A DNA stretch of 64,000 bases from Alphaproteobacteria bacterium (GTDB lineage: Bacteria > Pseudomonadota > Alphaproteobacteria > Caulobacterales > Parvularculaceae): positions 1 through 64,000 of the forward strand of contig JAUHYK010000007.1 of assembly GCA_030426465.1 (NCBI GenBank), given 5' to 3'. The notes beneath the pieces are model-generated. The model did no database searches. It saw only the letters and a program-made list of their open reading frames with translations, and was not told the DNA's origin. A program made the position numbers and the translations under genes. Within the stretch, counting starts at the first letter, position 1. Each line of letters starts with the position of its first letter. Of the stretch, positions 44,375 through 54,456 are shown piece by piece.

Positions 44375-47134
44375 CTACTCCGCCCCACCATAAAGAAGCG
44401 CATTGAACAGAAATTTGAACGTGCCATAGGGTTGTGCGCGTTGCGTCACTTCTGTTCCCAATATGAGCAACTTCCCGTCCCCTACCGGAACGTCGGCGAT
44501 CGCGATTGTTCCCGCCAGTTTTTCCTCACCGATGGCCCAGCCGCTGCGCAACAGATCCCGGCCTTCGAACCAGGACACGGTGCTCACATCGCTCTCTCCC
44601 TTCGCCAAGACGAAGGTCTGCGAACGGTTAAAGAACATGTCCACTTCACTTGGCAGACCGAACCCGAGCGGCTGACTGTTATCGACTTGCGCGCGCAGAA
44701 TAGAGCCTGGAATGAAAAACGCCTTGCTGTCGAGTGGCGCCTGCTCTCCATCAATAGTCTGTGCGAGCGCCGGCTTGAGCGGCGTTTCCAGAAGTTGAGA
44801 GAATCGGCCTGCGCTCCCAAGGGCAACAACAGCGCCGCCGCCCTGGACAAACTCGGCTATCGCCGGCAGCGTTTTATCGTCGGTGAATTGCCCAAGCATA
44901 CTGCGATATTCACTCGGAATATCTCTGCGTTCCGGTTGCGTATCAGGCCTGCTCATTCCCCACGCGCCACTCGACGGCAACGCGCCGTCAGCGAAGAGCA
45001 AGACATCGAAGTCATCGGCGAGGTTTCCTTTGTCGAGACGCTGCACATAAACAGTCTCGTAGGGAAACTCGAACTGCTCCAGCAGCCAACGAGTCCAGCC
45101 CACAGGAATGACGCCGCCATAGCGATCAACGAGACCAATCCGGACCGGTTTGAGGTCGATCATTTCAACCGAAGGCTTGGCGTCCACCGCGATCGCATTA
45201 AGCCCAAGCTCTGTGACGCTGGCGGCAATGATAAGCCGCGCCTCATCGGAAGCCGGAATCCAGATGGCGCCAGGCTGCATCTTCGCACTGCCCGCATTTA
45301 TCGGCGCTGTCAGCCAGGCGGGGTGAAGGCCGGCTTTCAGTAAGCGATTGGTGAGGATGAAACTATTATTGGCGTCATGGCTCACCAGCCATCCGGCGGC
45401 GCCAGACCCCAGGACTTTTCCAGCGGGTGTAGCGATCAAGTCAGGAACCAGTGAGAAGTCGCCCTCGACCTCGTCGAGAATTCGCTCGAAATCAACGCCC
45501 ATCTGATAGGCGAGCGTATAACCCGTGATGTCGTAAGGCGGCTTCGGGGGACCGCCCGGATATAGCTCATCATGCGGATGCTCTTGCGGTTCAAACATGT
45601 CGAGAATATGCGGACGATAGGCTTGCGCCGTTCGAACAATGTAAGCGCCCGCCGGATAACTCTTGCCGCCAGCGCTAAACGCGCTTTCAGCTTTTTCTAC
45701 GTCGACGCCATTCTTGATCAGCGCATTTAGGAATGCGATTGCCGTCGGAACGTCACGCTGGTCGGGTAAAATGACATAAACCCGTGGATCACGATCCTCC
45801 GGCGCTTGCAGCACTTCCTGGTAAAGTGCGGGATCGATCAGTTTCGGCGCATTGGGACGGCGGAATTTGTCTTCATCACCTTCCGCAACATAAGGAGCGG
45901 CGTTGGCCAGCGCCGCTATCTTGCTGGGCGTAACCGTCCAATTATCACGGCTTCCTTTTTCAATGCTGTTGGCGCCCATACGATAGATATTGAAAAGCAA
46001 ACGCTCTCTGTTGCGCGAGGCGTAATCCATAACCGCACGGTTAAGCGTCCACTGATAGTCAAGCGTGTCCTGCAAATGCCAGTCGCGCGGCGAAATCGGC
46101 AAGATTTCATCACCGCTTGGCAGTTGGGTCGATGGCGCGAGAGGGATTTTCGTCGGCGTCGGGCCGCCAATGATTTCCGTCAGCAAACCGACGGCGTTAT
46201 GGAAATAGGAAACCGAACGCACCATGCCATTGTGCCAGGTGGAGTAAGGCGCGGCGCCGCGTTTCCCGGACCCGGCCTTCCCCTCGGAGAGCAGCCGCGA
46301 ATGCATCGCCGATCCGACTTCGTCAAGCTGCGCCATCACGATGGGATCGTAGTTGAAATTGAAGGGATCGCGGAACGGCGGCACAAACACAACCATGCCT
46401 TCCGGGCCGGTCTGGTGCTGGTTGTAAACGATTTGCGGATACCATTGACGAAACAAAACGCGGTTGATGTTCTCAGTTTCCGGCATCTGCACCATGAAAC
46501 TGTCGCGGTTATTGTCGTGACCAACATATTTCTGGTAGAGGCGCGGTAGATGTTCGAACTCGCGGTCCTCTTTTTTGGATTTGCGCATATACCAGTCGCT
46601 GACCAATTCCATACCGTCCGGATTGTCATGGGCGAACAGGATGATCACATCGTCAAGAATACGCAGCGTCTCGGCGTCGCTCTGACTGAGCATCTTGTAC
46701 AGGATCTGGATCTGGCCTTGCGACGTCACCACCTCGGTTGCATGCAGACCGGCGTCAATCCAGACGACAGCCTTTCCCTCTGAGGCAAGCTTGCGCGCTT
46801 CGGCTTCGTCGAGATTTTTCGCGCGCGCAAGCTTTTCGGAAATCGCGCGGTAATGCTCGAGATTTGCAAGATTTTCAGGGCTGGAGACAATCGCCATCCA
46901 TTGCGTACGTCCCTCCGCGGTGTCGCCGATATCGACAAGCGTCATCCGGTCGGATTCTTCCGCAAGGCGTTTCAAATATCCTTCATACTCAGTGTAATTC
47001 GCGAGGTAATAGTCCGTTCCCGGCGGTTGCTTGAAGAAATCTTCCGGCGGCGTCGGCGCAGCAAAACTTTGCTGCGGAAAAAATAACGCCTGCGCGAGCA
47101 GCGCTGCGGACAGTATCAATGAATAGGGCTTCAT
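44375..47134 (-). CDS. M14-family zinc carboxypeptidase (secreted)
   Basis: 919 aa. Signal peptide MKPYSLILSAALLAQALFF. The M14 catalytic domain (about 35-380) has zinc ligands in GLHATE (HxxE) and the later His in NQHQTGPEG, with HDNPDGMELV between. The long C-terminal part (from about 430) has a glutamine-amidotransferase-like region (VGLVDRYGGVIPVGWTRWLLEQF, VQGGGAVVALGSAGRF) seen in large M14 proteins of aquatic alphaproteobacteria. GGAG precedes the ATG. It removes C-terminal residues from peptides in the periplasm or outside. Last of five co-oriented genes starting with an ECF sigma factor, downstream of the S9 peptidase. Confidence 0.9.
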   Translation of the reverse strand: MKPYSLILSAALLAQALFFPQQSFAAPTPPEDFFKQPPGTDYYLANYTEYEGYLKRLAEESDRMTLVDIGDTAEGRTQWMAIVSSPENLANLEHYRAISEKLARAKNLDEAEARKLASEGKAVVWIDAGLHATEVVTSQGQIQILYKMLSQSDAETLRILDDVIILFAHDNPDGMELVSDWYMRKSKKEDREFEHLPRLYQKYVGHDNNRDSFMVQMPETENINRVLFRQWYPQIVYNQHQTGPEGMVVFVPPFRDPFNFNYDPIVMAQLDEVGSAMHSRLLSEGKAGSGKRGAAPYSTWHNGMVRSVSYFHNAVGLLTEIIGGPTPTKIPLAPSTQLPSGDEILPISPRDWHLQDTLDYQWTLNRAVMDYASRNRERLLFNIYRMGANSIEKGSRDNWTVTPSKIAALANAAPYVAEGDEDKFRRPNAPKLIDPALYQEVLQAPEDRDPRVYVILPDQRDVPTAIAFLNALIKNGVDVEKAESAFSAGGKSYPAGAYIVRTAQAYRPHILDMFEPQEHPHDELYPGGPPKPPYDITGYTLAYQMGVDFERILDEVEGDFSLVPDLIATPAGKVLGSGAAGWLVSHDANNSFILTNRLLKAGLHPAWLTAPINAGSAKMQPGAIWIPASDEARLIIAASVTELGLNAIAVDAKPSVEMIDLKPVRIGLVDRYGGVIPVGWTRWLLEQFEFPYETVYVQRLDKGNLADDFDVLLFADGALPSSGAWGMSRPDTQPERRDIPSEYRSMLGQFTDDKTLPAIAEFVQGGGAVVALGSAGRFSQLLETPLKPALAQTIDGEQAPLDSKAFFIPGSILRAQVDNSQPLGFGLPSEVDMFFNRSQTFVLAKGESDVSTVSWFEGRDLLRSGWAIGEEKLAGTIAIADVPVGDGKLLILGTEVTQRAQPYGTFKFLFNALLYGGAE

Positions 47135-47320
47135 GAAGTTACTCCGGATTGTTATCGTTGTCTTATGCGCCGGTAGATGCTGATTGGAATCCCCCCTTCA
47201 TCCGGCCAGTTGCCGCTTAATGTAAAGACCGCTGCGCACAACCTCGCTGAGGAATTGCTAAAACTTGAAGCCTGAACATGCTCACCATTCTAGTGAGTAA
47301 GTAAAAGGCGCCGGCTTGCC

Positions 47321-47354
47321 TGCGGCGGAATGAACTGTAACTCATACCGCCGCA
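47321..47354. terminator. Hairpin between the S9 and M14 peptidase genes
   Basis: 8-bp stem TGCGGCGG/CCGCCGCA with an 18-base loop, just downstream of the S9 peptidase stop. No T-run, so possibly mRNA-stabilising or partially terminating. Confidence 0.4.
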
Positions 47355-47371
47355 TCTTTTGGAGGGTACAC

Positions 47372-49855
47372 CTACTTCTTGGCTTTCTTCACATATTTAT
47401 CGAACCAGTCAAACTCCTCCGCAAGCACATGCAACCGGCTCTCGCGCGCAGCATAGATGTGATCTTCATAAGGCATCATCACAAGGCGCGCATTGCCGCC
47501 CAGACCTTTCAGTGCATGAAACATACGCTGCGACTGGATCGGATAGGTGCCGGTATTGCTGTCGATTTCACCATGGAACATGAGAACCGGTTCATTAACG
47601 TCCGGCGCATGCATGAAGGGCGACATCGTCATGTAAACGTCTTCGGCTTCCCAGAATGTGCGGCGCTCACGCTGGAAACCGAATGGCGTCAAGGTCCGGT
47701 TATAGGCGCCGTTCATGGCGATGCCCGAAGCGAACAAGTCGCTATGCGTCAGCAAGTTCATGGTCATGAAAGCGCCGTAGCTAAGACCGGCGACGCCGAT
47801 ATGATCGCGATCTGAAACACCCATTTCGACAAGCTTGTCGATGGCGGCGTCGGCGTTGGCGACAAGCTGAGGCACATAGGTGTCATTGGCTTCAAGGCCG
47901 CCCACGATCGGCATCGCTGCGTTCGCAAGCACGGCGTAACCTTGCGTGATGAACAACATATAGTCCGTCCCAGTCGACTGTGACATGCCTGAATATTTAT
48001 AGGATGACCCCCGAACCTGGCCTGCGCCGTCCTTATTCGCGAACTCGCGCGGATAGGCCCAGACAACAGTTGGAAGACGCGTGCCCTTTTTGTAGCCTTC
48101 CGGCAAATAGAGCGTTCCACTCAACGGAATGCCATCATCGCGGACATAGTTGATCTGTTGTTTGATCGCTTTTGTCAGCGCCGATTTTGGCTGGCTGAAA
48201 TCAGTCAGCGCTGTTCGCTCACCGCTGTTCAGATCACGCAGATAATAATTTGGATAGTCTACGCTGGTCTCAAAGCTCGTAACCACTTTCGATGCGCTAT
48301 CGTCGAGAACGGCTACGACCTCTTCGTAGTTTTCCCCTTCAGTCGCGAGGAGACGCTCGGTTTCACCCGTTGCGAGGTTAAAGCGGTCCAGGAACGGATG
48401 ATCGCCGTCCGCAGAACCGCCTTCGCCAGCAAGATAGATCCAGTCACCATCTTGTAGGAGCGTGTCGCCGCCTGCTTTTGCGACCGGCGAACCAGGATCG
48501 CCATACCAGTCGTCATCATTGTGCTCCCACAGGATTGACGGCTCGGCGCTTTTTTCAAAATTGATGAGCCACATCGTGCTGGCGCGGGTCGCCCAGGCGA
48601 ACTGCTTCGCCATCGCGGCGCTGCCGTCTTCGGTGAACTTAAACAGCGCGTGAGAACGCCAATCGCTATCCGGGCTTACCAGACGGCTGGTGGTTTTCAT
48701 CAGCTCTCTCGGCTTGCCTCTGAACGGGGCGTCCAGAATTTTCACGCTGTCGCGGAATTCGGCCTCGTTCTTCGGATCACCGCCATCCAGTGGCTCCACA
48801 TAAACCAACCCCGCGGAGGCGCCAGGACGCCATTGGAAACCGCGCGCTCCCTGCTGCGCCCATCCCATGGATTCCGGACCGGCGTTATTCATCGGCAGGG
48901 AAGCAACTTTTTTGATCACCTTGCCTTTGCTGTTGAGAATTTCCACTTCTTTCGGGAAGCGGCTCGCCGGCACCAGATAGGAATAAGGCTCGGAGATGCG
49001 GATCGACAAAAAGTATTCGCCATCGTCCGACTGCGAAAGTTTTTCATAAATTCCGGGTTTGCCAAATGCAGTCGTATCGCCGGTCGCGACATCAACCACC
49101 ATCGGCTGGGAGGTCATGTAATAGTTGTAGCGCGTTTCGTCATATGTATTGGTCAAGAGATTGGTGAAGGTCCAAACGGGCGCCTCGACACCGTCAGTCT
49201 CCTGAATGGCAGGGCCTGCCGGCACACCCATTTGGGGCGCGGGACCGCGATCTTCCGGCACAAAGTGACACAGAAGATGCGCATTATCGTCCAGCCAGGC
49301 GCAAGGCGCATCGGATTCGCTATCGATGCTGCGCGCCGCATTGATGGATGGGCCTGAAAGCGCCCGCGCCTCGCCTGACGACGCCTCGACAACCCAGAGT
49401 TCAATCCCGGTGTCGGCTGTATGCAGGAACGCAAATCGGCTGCTGTCCGGGGACCAAAGCGGCGGCCCCAGTTTTTGACTTGGGGCGCTGACCGAAGTTT
49501 CGCCGCCGTCACTCAGATCAAGAAGCTGATAGGACGTGCCCGTTCCCGTGTAGGAGGAATTAAGGTCATAGCGCGGTGTGTTGTACGGACCGTTCGTTGT
49601 GACATTGACGCGTACGCCGCCAAGCTTGGCCATGGGCGCCGCGCGGTCTTCAATTGACGGCATCGCCTTTAGCGGCGTCACCACCATCCAGCGGCCGTCG
49701 GGACTGACGCTGGCCGCCGGCGGCGGGGGAATATCAAGGACGTCAATCGCCGCTTGCGGCGGTGTGCGGTAGCCCTCCTGGCCAAAAGCCGCCGCCGAGC
49801 AAAAGCTAACGGTGATAGCGAGCCCGACAGTCGTTATTCTGGATCTGGTGATCAT
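47372..49855 (-). CDS. S9-family serine peptidase (prolyl oligopeptidase type, secreted)
   Basis: 827 aa. Signal peptide ending SAAAFG. Residues about 50-560 form a beta-propeller-like region; residues 570-827 are the alpha/beta hydrolase domain with nucleophile Ser in GLSYGAFMT, Asp in GEIDSNTG and His in YEDHIYA. Closest in style to the glutamyl endopeptidase / acylaminoacyl-peptidase branch of S9. It probably cleaves short peptides in the periplasm. Between the TonB receptor and the M14 peptidase on the same strand, suggesting that imported or surface-sensed peptides are its substrates. Confidence 0.92.
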   Translation of the reverse strand: MITRSRITTVGLAITVSFCSAAAFGQEGYRTPPQAAIDVLDIPPPPAASVSPDGRWMVVTPLKAMPSIEDRAAPMAKLGGVRVNVTTNGPYNTPRYDLNSSYTGTGTSYQLLDLSDGGETSVSAPSQKLGPPLWSPDSSRFAFLHTADTGIELWVVEASSGEARALSGPSINAARSIDSESDAPCAWLDDNAHLLCHFVPEDRGPAPQMGVPAGPAIQETDGVEAPVWTFTNLLTNTYDETRYNYYMTSQPMVVDVATGDTTAFGKPGIYEKLSQSDDGEYFLSIRISEPYSYLVPASRFPKEVEILNSKGKVIKKVASLPMNNAGPESMGWAQQGARGFQWRPGASAGLVYVEPLDGGDPKNEAEFRDSVKILDAPFRGKPRELMKTTSRLVSPDSDWRSHALFKFTEDGSAAMAKQFAWATRASTMWLINFEKSAEPSILWEHNDDDWYGDPGSPVAKAGGDTLLQDGDWIYLAGEGGSADGDHPFLDRFNLATGETERLLATEGENYEEVVAVLDDSASKVVTSFETSVDYPNYYLRDLNSGERTALTDFSQPKSALTKAIKQQINYVRDDGIPLSGTLYLPEGYKKGTRLPTVVWAYPREFANKDGAGQVRGSSYKYSGMSQSTGTDYMLFITQGYAVLANAAMPIVGGLEANDTYVPQLVANADAAIDKLVEMGVSDRDHIGVAGLSYGAFMTMNLLTHSDLFASGIAMNGAYNRTLTPFGFQRERRTFWEAEDVYMTMSPFMHAPDVNEPVLMFHGEIDSNTGTYPIQSQRMFHALKGLGGNARLVMMPYEDHIYAARESRLHVLAEEFDWFDKYVKKAKK

Positions 49856-49903
49856 GGCGTTTCTCTCAAAGCTTGTGTGATTTGTTGGAATATCGGCAAG
49901 GAA

Positions 49904-49930
49904 TGCCGGCGCCGCTGCGCGGCGCCGGCA
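49904..49930 (-). terminator. Strong hairpin after the TonB receptor gene
   Basis: Perfect 12-bp stem TGCCGGCGCCGC/GCGGCGCCGGCA with a 3-base loop, 17 bp after the receptor stop, followed on the minus strand by TTCCTTG. Likely an attenuating terminator between receptor and S9 peptidase. Confidence 0.65.
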
Positions 49931-49946
49931 AACTCGTCGGGCCAGG

Positions 49947-52900
49947 CTAGAATGACTTCGTCACACCGACGAAGAAGTTCCGGCCTACATTTTCGTAGAG
50001 AGAACCGTCGAACGTACCGGCATAAACGCTCGGCAGGCGCGGCGGATGTGTGTTCAGCAAGTTGTTGATGCCAACTTGCAGGGTGACGCCCTGATCCGGC
50101 AGCTCATAACCCACGAACAGGTCATGATAGAGCCGTGAAGGAACACCGCTGACATTGTACTCATCTGTGCGTTGAACATCGAGTTCAGCCGAACCGACAT
50201 AACGCATATTCCAGACAACCGTCAGATCGTCGAGATTATAGCTTGCCGAGAAGCGGCCGCGCCAGGTCGGATCGTCATACTCACCGTCCTCGATTTGCAA
50301 GGACGAAGGATCCGTCGCATCAACAAGCTCTTCAAGCTCCATAAGGTAGACGAGAGACAGGTTGAAGCCGAGACCGCCTGAAAGCGAGCTGGCGACATCT
50401 TCAAGTTCGAAACCATAGGCGGCTGAGAAGTCGATGCCTTTGGCGGAGAGCTTCCCGATATTGACCTGACGGAGGTCGATCCGCGAGACAACATATGGAT
50501 CAGCAAGACCCGGGAAGTTACCGCGTGTAACTAACGGACAGAAGACATTGTCGAGGCTCGGCGAGTCGACGCAATTGTCGACGATCTTGTTGCCGTCCAA
50601 GGTCTGGATGGCGTCTTCGATATCGATGGTCCAGTAGTCAGCCGAAACACGAAGGCCTGGCACAACGCTGGGCGTGATCACCCCGCCGAAAGTCCAGGAA
50701 TTCGAGGTTTCTTCCGTCAGGTTTTCATTGCCGCCGATGACGGTCAACAGAGCAAGTGTCGACGCCGGATCAGTCCAGCCGACAGGAACGCCGTATGAAC
50801 GACAGTTCGTAACACGGCTCGGCGAGCCGAGATTGATCTGGCTGGCGTCGCAAGGATCGTTGGTGATGTTCAGCGTGCCACGGCTTTGAGGCCCATAGAG
50901 TTCAACGATGTTCGGCGCCCGAACGCTCTTCGAGCGAGTGACGCGGAAGCGGATATCTTCACTTGGAGCCCAGCTGCCGCCAAGTTTCCAGGCAAGCGTA
51001 GAACCGATGCTGCTGTAATCGGAGAAGCGCATTGCGCCTTCGATTTCCAGCGACTTCGCCAGGAATTGATCTGAGAAGATCGGCGCCACCGCTTCGATGA
51101 ACGCTTCTTTTACCGACGTGCTGGCTTCAACCGGCTGCGCGCCGTTGTCGGTGCGATAGAGTTCACCGCGGGCGGCGAGACCATCATCCTGCGCCGCCAG
51201 CTTGTCTTTGCGATATTCGGCGCCAAGAGCGACGCTAAGTGGACCAGCTGGAAGCTCAATCAACGGACCGGTGATCTGGAAACCGGCCACCGCCTGTTCG
51301 TTTTCGACCTTCCGTGACAGCGTATAAGAATAATACGCCTTGTCTTCCTCGGGAATCATCCCGCCTGTAAAGAGATTGAGCGGGACACAGCCAGCGGCCA
51401 CAGCCGCTGCGTCAGCGCACATGGCGCCGCCCATACCATCCGAAATCGCATTTACGGCCTGGAAGTAGCGCGCCTCGATACGAGTATTGGCGATTGAATA
51501 GTTCTGGGTGCGACGGCCATACTGATAGAAGACTTCCCAGTTGAACCGGTCTGCGATTTCACCTTCAAACCCGACATCTGTAGTGAAGGTGTAGCGCGAG
51601 TTATCATACTGCTTGTTGCCAAGACGGTCTTCCTGCTCGGTGCCGACCGTAAGTGAGGTCAGTCCATTTGCATCCATCAATGCAGTGATTTCGTCCGGTA
51701 TAGTCGGGTTGTTCCGGTCGAGGACAATCCCGGAATCGAAGAAGCTCTGCCCGTTCGTCTTCGTTTCTGCAAAGGAGAAATCGACGCCGGCGACAAACCG
51801 TACAGAAGGCGCAACTTCATAGCTGATATTGGAGATCGCCGAGAAGACAGTCCGCGGCGTACGCAGATTGCGTTCCTTGCTGTTATAACCGTAAGGACCG
51901 CCCGAGCAGCTATTGCCGTAGCAGTTCGGATTGCTCAAAGCGACAACGCCGCCGTCATAGAAATAGCGTTGGCCGCCGATAACAAAAGTCGGTTCATAGG
52001 AAATTGAAACCGAATGCGGATCGGAAATGATCAAACGATCGGGAATGCCGTCATCCGGGCCGGTATTGGCCGGATTGTTGACGAAGGTGAAAGCGCCATC
52101 GCCCGAAGCGTAATCGCGATCGGTATATTTGAGCACTTTTGATTCCTGTGCGGAAAGGCCAAAACTTGCATAACCCTTGCCGCCGGCGAATTCGCCGCCG
52201 CCATTCAAATAGGCAGCATATGTTTCTGCATCGCCTTCCTGTGAAATGCCGCCGCGAACCGTGGCCTCAAGTCCTTCGAAGTCTTTCTTCAGCTTGACGT
52301 TAACAACGCCTGAGACAGCGTCGGCGCCGTAAACAGCCGAAGCGCCGCCAGTGATGATCTCAATGCTCTCGATCATTCCCGGGGGGATTGAGGATAGATC
52401 GACTTGCGAGCCTTCGCGAGAACCCGAAACCCGCCGGCGGCCATCAATCAGGACCAGTGTGCGGTTTTCACCGAGGCCCCTAAGGTTGATGAAGCTCGAT
52501 CCGATATCGCGGTTGAACGTGTCGTTTGAAGACCCGAGACCAACACTGATCTGCGGGTTCTGCATGATGATGGAACCGGTGTCGATCAAGCCGGTTTGCA
52601 TGATCTGGTCGCTTGAAATCACTGTTGTCGGCGTCGGCGTATCGAATCCGGTCCTGGCAACACGCGAACCGGTGACAACCACCGTATCCGCCTGTTCCGT
52701 CGCCGGATCTTGCGCAAACACGCCTCCAGCGCTGAATAGCGCCGCAACGCCACCCAACAATGATCGTTTTACATTCTGTTTTGACACAGTCGCCCCTCGT
52801 CTTTCCAGCTTTGCGCTTTTCCGGAGCGAGATGACTATCACCCCGCCCTGTGTAAGGCCGCCGGAAAACTCCGTGTCGTCGAGCAACGTAACGAGTGCTT

Positions 52901-53120
52901 CTTCAACCGTGTACTGACCGATGACGGGGTTTAGCCCGCCTTCGTTCGCAAGTTCTTCGGGATAGATGAGTCGGGCGCCTGTTAACTCAACAAACTGATC
53001 CAGCGCAACGCCAAGGGTACAGCGCTCGATATGGAATTCATATCGATCATTAGAATCCTGAGCGAACGCGCTCGACGCAAACAACAATGTCACCGCCAAT
53101 ATTCGGCAGAGTACGTTCAT
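49947..53120 (-). CDS. TonB-dependent receptor with N-terminal STN signalling domain
   Basis: 1057 aa from ATG 53120 (signal peptide MNVLCRILAVTLLFASSAFA), preferred over a longer reading lacking a signal. Residues about 25-85 are a Secretin/TonB N-terminus domain (CTLGVALDQFVELTGARLIYPEEL), used to signal to a FecR-type antisigma factor. A second hydrophobic stretch then precedes the plug (VVVTGSRVARTGF, GENRTLVLIDGRRRV, VYGADAVSGVVNVKLKK) and the barrel ends in FFVGVTKSF. It imports an unidentified ligand and reports it to FecR and the ECF sigma factor encoded upstream; the downstream peptidases suggest a peptide ligand. Confidence 0.94.
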   Translation of the reverse strand: MNVLCRILAVTLLFASSAFAQDSNDRYEFHIERCTLGVALDQFVELTGARLIYPEELANEGGLNPVIGQYTVEEALVTLLDDTEFSGGLTQGGVIVISLRKSAKLERRGATVSKQNVKRSLLGGVAALFSAGGVFAQDPATEQADTVVVTGSRVARTGFDTPTPTTVISSDQIMQTGLIDTGSIIMQNPQISVGLGSSNDTFNRDIGSSFINLRGLGENRTLVLIDGRRRVSGSREGSQVDLSSIPPGMIESIEIITGGASAVYGADAVSGVVNVKLKKDFEGLEATVRGGISQEGDAETYAAYLNGGGEFAGGKGYASFGLSAQESKVLKYTDRDYASGDGAFTFVNNPANTGPDDGIPDRLIISDPHSVSISYEPTFVIGGQRYFYDGGVVALSNPNCYGNSCSGGPYGYNSKERNLRTPRTVFSAISNISYEVAPSVRFVAGVDFSFAETKTNGQSFFDSGIVLDRNNPTIPDEITALMDANGLTSLTVGTEQEDRLGNKQYDNSRYTFTTDVGFEGEIADRFNWEVFYQYGRRTQNYSIANTRIEARYFQAVNAISDGMGGAMCADAAAVAAGCVPLNLFTGGMIPEEDKAYYSYTLSRKVENEQAVAGFQITGPLIELPAGPLSVALGAEYRKDKLAAQDDGLAARGELYRTDNGAQPVEASTSVKEAFIEAVAPIFSDQFLAKSLEIEGAMRFSDYSSIGSTLAWKLGGSWAPSEDIRFRVTRSKSVRAPNIVELYGPQSRGTLNITNDPCDASQINLGSPSRVTNCRSYGVPVGWTDPASTLALLTVIGGNENLTEETSNSWTFGGVITPSVVPGLRVSADYWTIDIEDAIQTLDGNKIVDNCVDSPSLDNVFCPLVTRGNFPGLADPYVVSRIDLRQVNIGKLSAKGIDFSAAYGFELEDVASSLSGGLGFNLSLVYLMELEELVDATDPSSLQIEDGEYDDPTWRGRFSASYNLDDLTVVWNMRYVGSAELDVQRTDEYNVSGVPSRLYHDLFVGYELPDQGVTLQVGINNLLNTHPPRLPSVYAGTFDGSLYENVGRNFFVGVTKSF

Positions 53121-53382
53121 TTGCCCCAAACCCAGCCAATCCCCGCCTATTGGCCCTGCCAACAGCACACGCTGGAGATATTCAATCCGGCCTCGCTGGA
53201 TAAGACTTTTCAAAAACCAAAACAGCCGACCATCCTTCCGATTTTTGTGTAATTTTTATTACTTCGGTCCTGGCTGCGCCTCTTCCCTCAGCAGTTATTA
53301 TTTTTTTATCAGTATCGTTCGGCTCATCGTCTACACAAAGTTTCTGCATGCCGTAATAACAAAAGACACTGGCAAAGCTCCA

Positions 53383-54456
53383 CTATTCACCCGCCTCAGC
53401 CATCCTCACAAGACGCACTTTTTTAGCGCCGACCCGCTCCGCCTGAAGGCCGGCCATAATTTCAAGCGCTTCGAACATTTCATCGACTTCGCCAATTTTG
53501 AAGTACCCGGACACTGGCAGGTCACGAAGCGTTTGGTCGTCAATCTCAATTACGATATCTGTGTACCGTCCCACATCGGCGATGACATCCGCCAGAGGGT
53601 CGCCGGAAAACGCCAGAACCCCTTGCCGCCAGGATAATTTGCGGGCAAGCGCCTCCGGTTCGATAATGTCTACACTTTCAACATCTTTTTTGATGATCGC
53701 CGTCTGCCCCGCGCTGACCGCGGTCGCCGCCTGAGACGCAGCCATTATTTCCTGTCGGGCGGCCGGCGCATCCTCAGGAACGAAGACAACCTTGCCTTCC
53801 GCGACCAGCACATCCATTTCGCTGTCATTATTGAGGCGAACTGTAAAGGCGGTGCCCACAGCCACAACACGCCCGCCGGGCGTTTGCACCGTAAATGGGC
53901 GCTCCTTGTCGGAAGCGACTTCGAAATACGCCTCTCCGCGCAAGAGCCGAATGTCACGAGTGTTGTTCAAATAGGCGTATTCGACATGACTATTGGTGTT
54001 GAGCTCGATGACAGACCCATCGGGCAGATCAATTGTCTGCTGTTCGCCGATCGCGGTTTCAAATGAATTGCGGTGAGGGTTGGAAAGATTGTTCTTGATA
54101 ACAATCGACAGACCCACAGCGCCAAGCACCGCCACCGACGCCGCGATGCCGGTGAGAACGGACCGTCGCCCAATGATTCCCAATCGCGCCCGCGCCGCAT
54201 CCTTGGCGAGCAGCTCTGTATTTTCGTCGGAGACAGCGTAATCCGCCAGAACCTTGGCTTCGTCAAAAGCGCCCCACACCTTCAAGAGCCTTTCAAAAGC
54301 CTCTCGATTCCGGGCGCTGGCGCCGCGCCACGCCAGAAACGCAACGCGATCGGCGGCGGAGACATTATCCTCCTCAAGCCGAACCAACCAATCGGCCGCC
54401 TCGGCGTCGATGCTCTTTTGATCCGGCATCGTTGAAAGTGTTTCAGACTTACGCAT
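53383..54456 (-). CDS. FecR-family transmembrane signal transducer
   Basis: 357 aa from the ATG at 54456, which overlaps the sigma-factor stop by 8 bases (coupled translation); longer readings extend into the sigma gene. N-terminal cytoplasmic antisigma region (DUF4880, AADWLVRLEEDNVSAADRVAFLAWR), membrane helix at about 98-118, FecR domain (IELNTNSHVEYAYLNNTRDIRLLRGEAYFEV, GRVVAVGTAFTV) and a C-terminal STN-like domain (DVIADVGRYTDIVIEI). Its periplasmic end meets the receptor's STN domain. Confidence 0.95.
   Translation of the reverse strand: MRKSETLSTMPDQKSIDAEAADWLVRLEEDNVSAADRVAFLAWRGASARNREAFERLLKVWGAFDEAKVLADYAVSDENTELLAKDAARARLGIIGRRSVLTGIAASVAVLGAVGLSIVIKNNLSNPHRNSFETAIGEQQTIDLPDGSVIELNTNSHVEYAYLNNTRDIRLLRGEAYFEVASDKERPFTVQTPGGRVVAVGTAFTVRLNNDSEMDVLVAEGKVVFVPEDAPAARQEIMAASQAATAVSAGQTAIIKKDVESVDIIEPEALARKLSWRQGVLAFSGDPLADVIADVGRYTDIVIEIDDQTLRDLPVSGYFKIGEVDEMFEALEIMAGLQAERVGAKKVRLVRMAEAGE

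Noticed and set aside
44432-45343. 303-codon plus-strand frame
   Set aside because: Antisense shadow of the M14 peptidase gene.
46029-46042. TAACC-N4-GGTTA resembling the shared palindrome
   Set aside because: It lies inside the M14 peptidase coding region, has a 4-base rather than 5-base spacer, and is not near a start; treated as chance.
48650-49357. 235-codon plus-strand frame
   Set aside because: Antisense shadow of the S9 peptidase gene.
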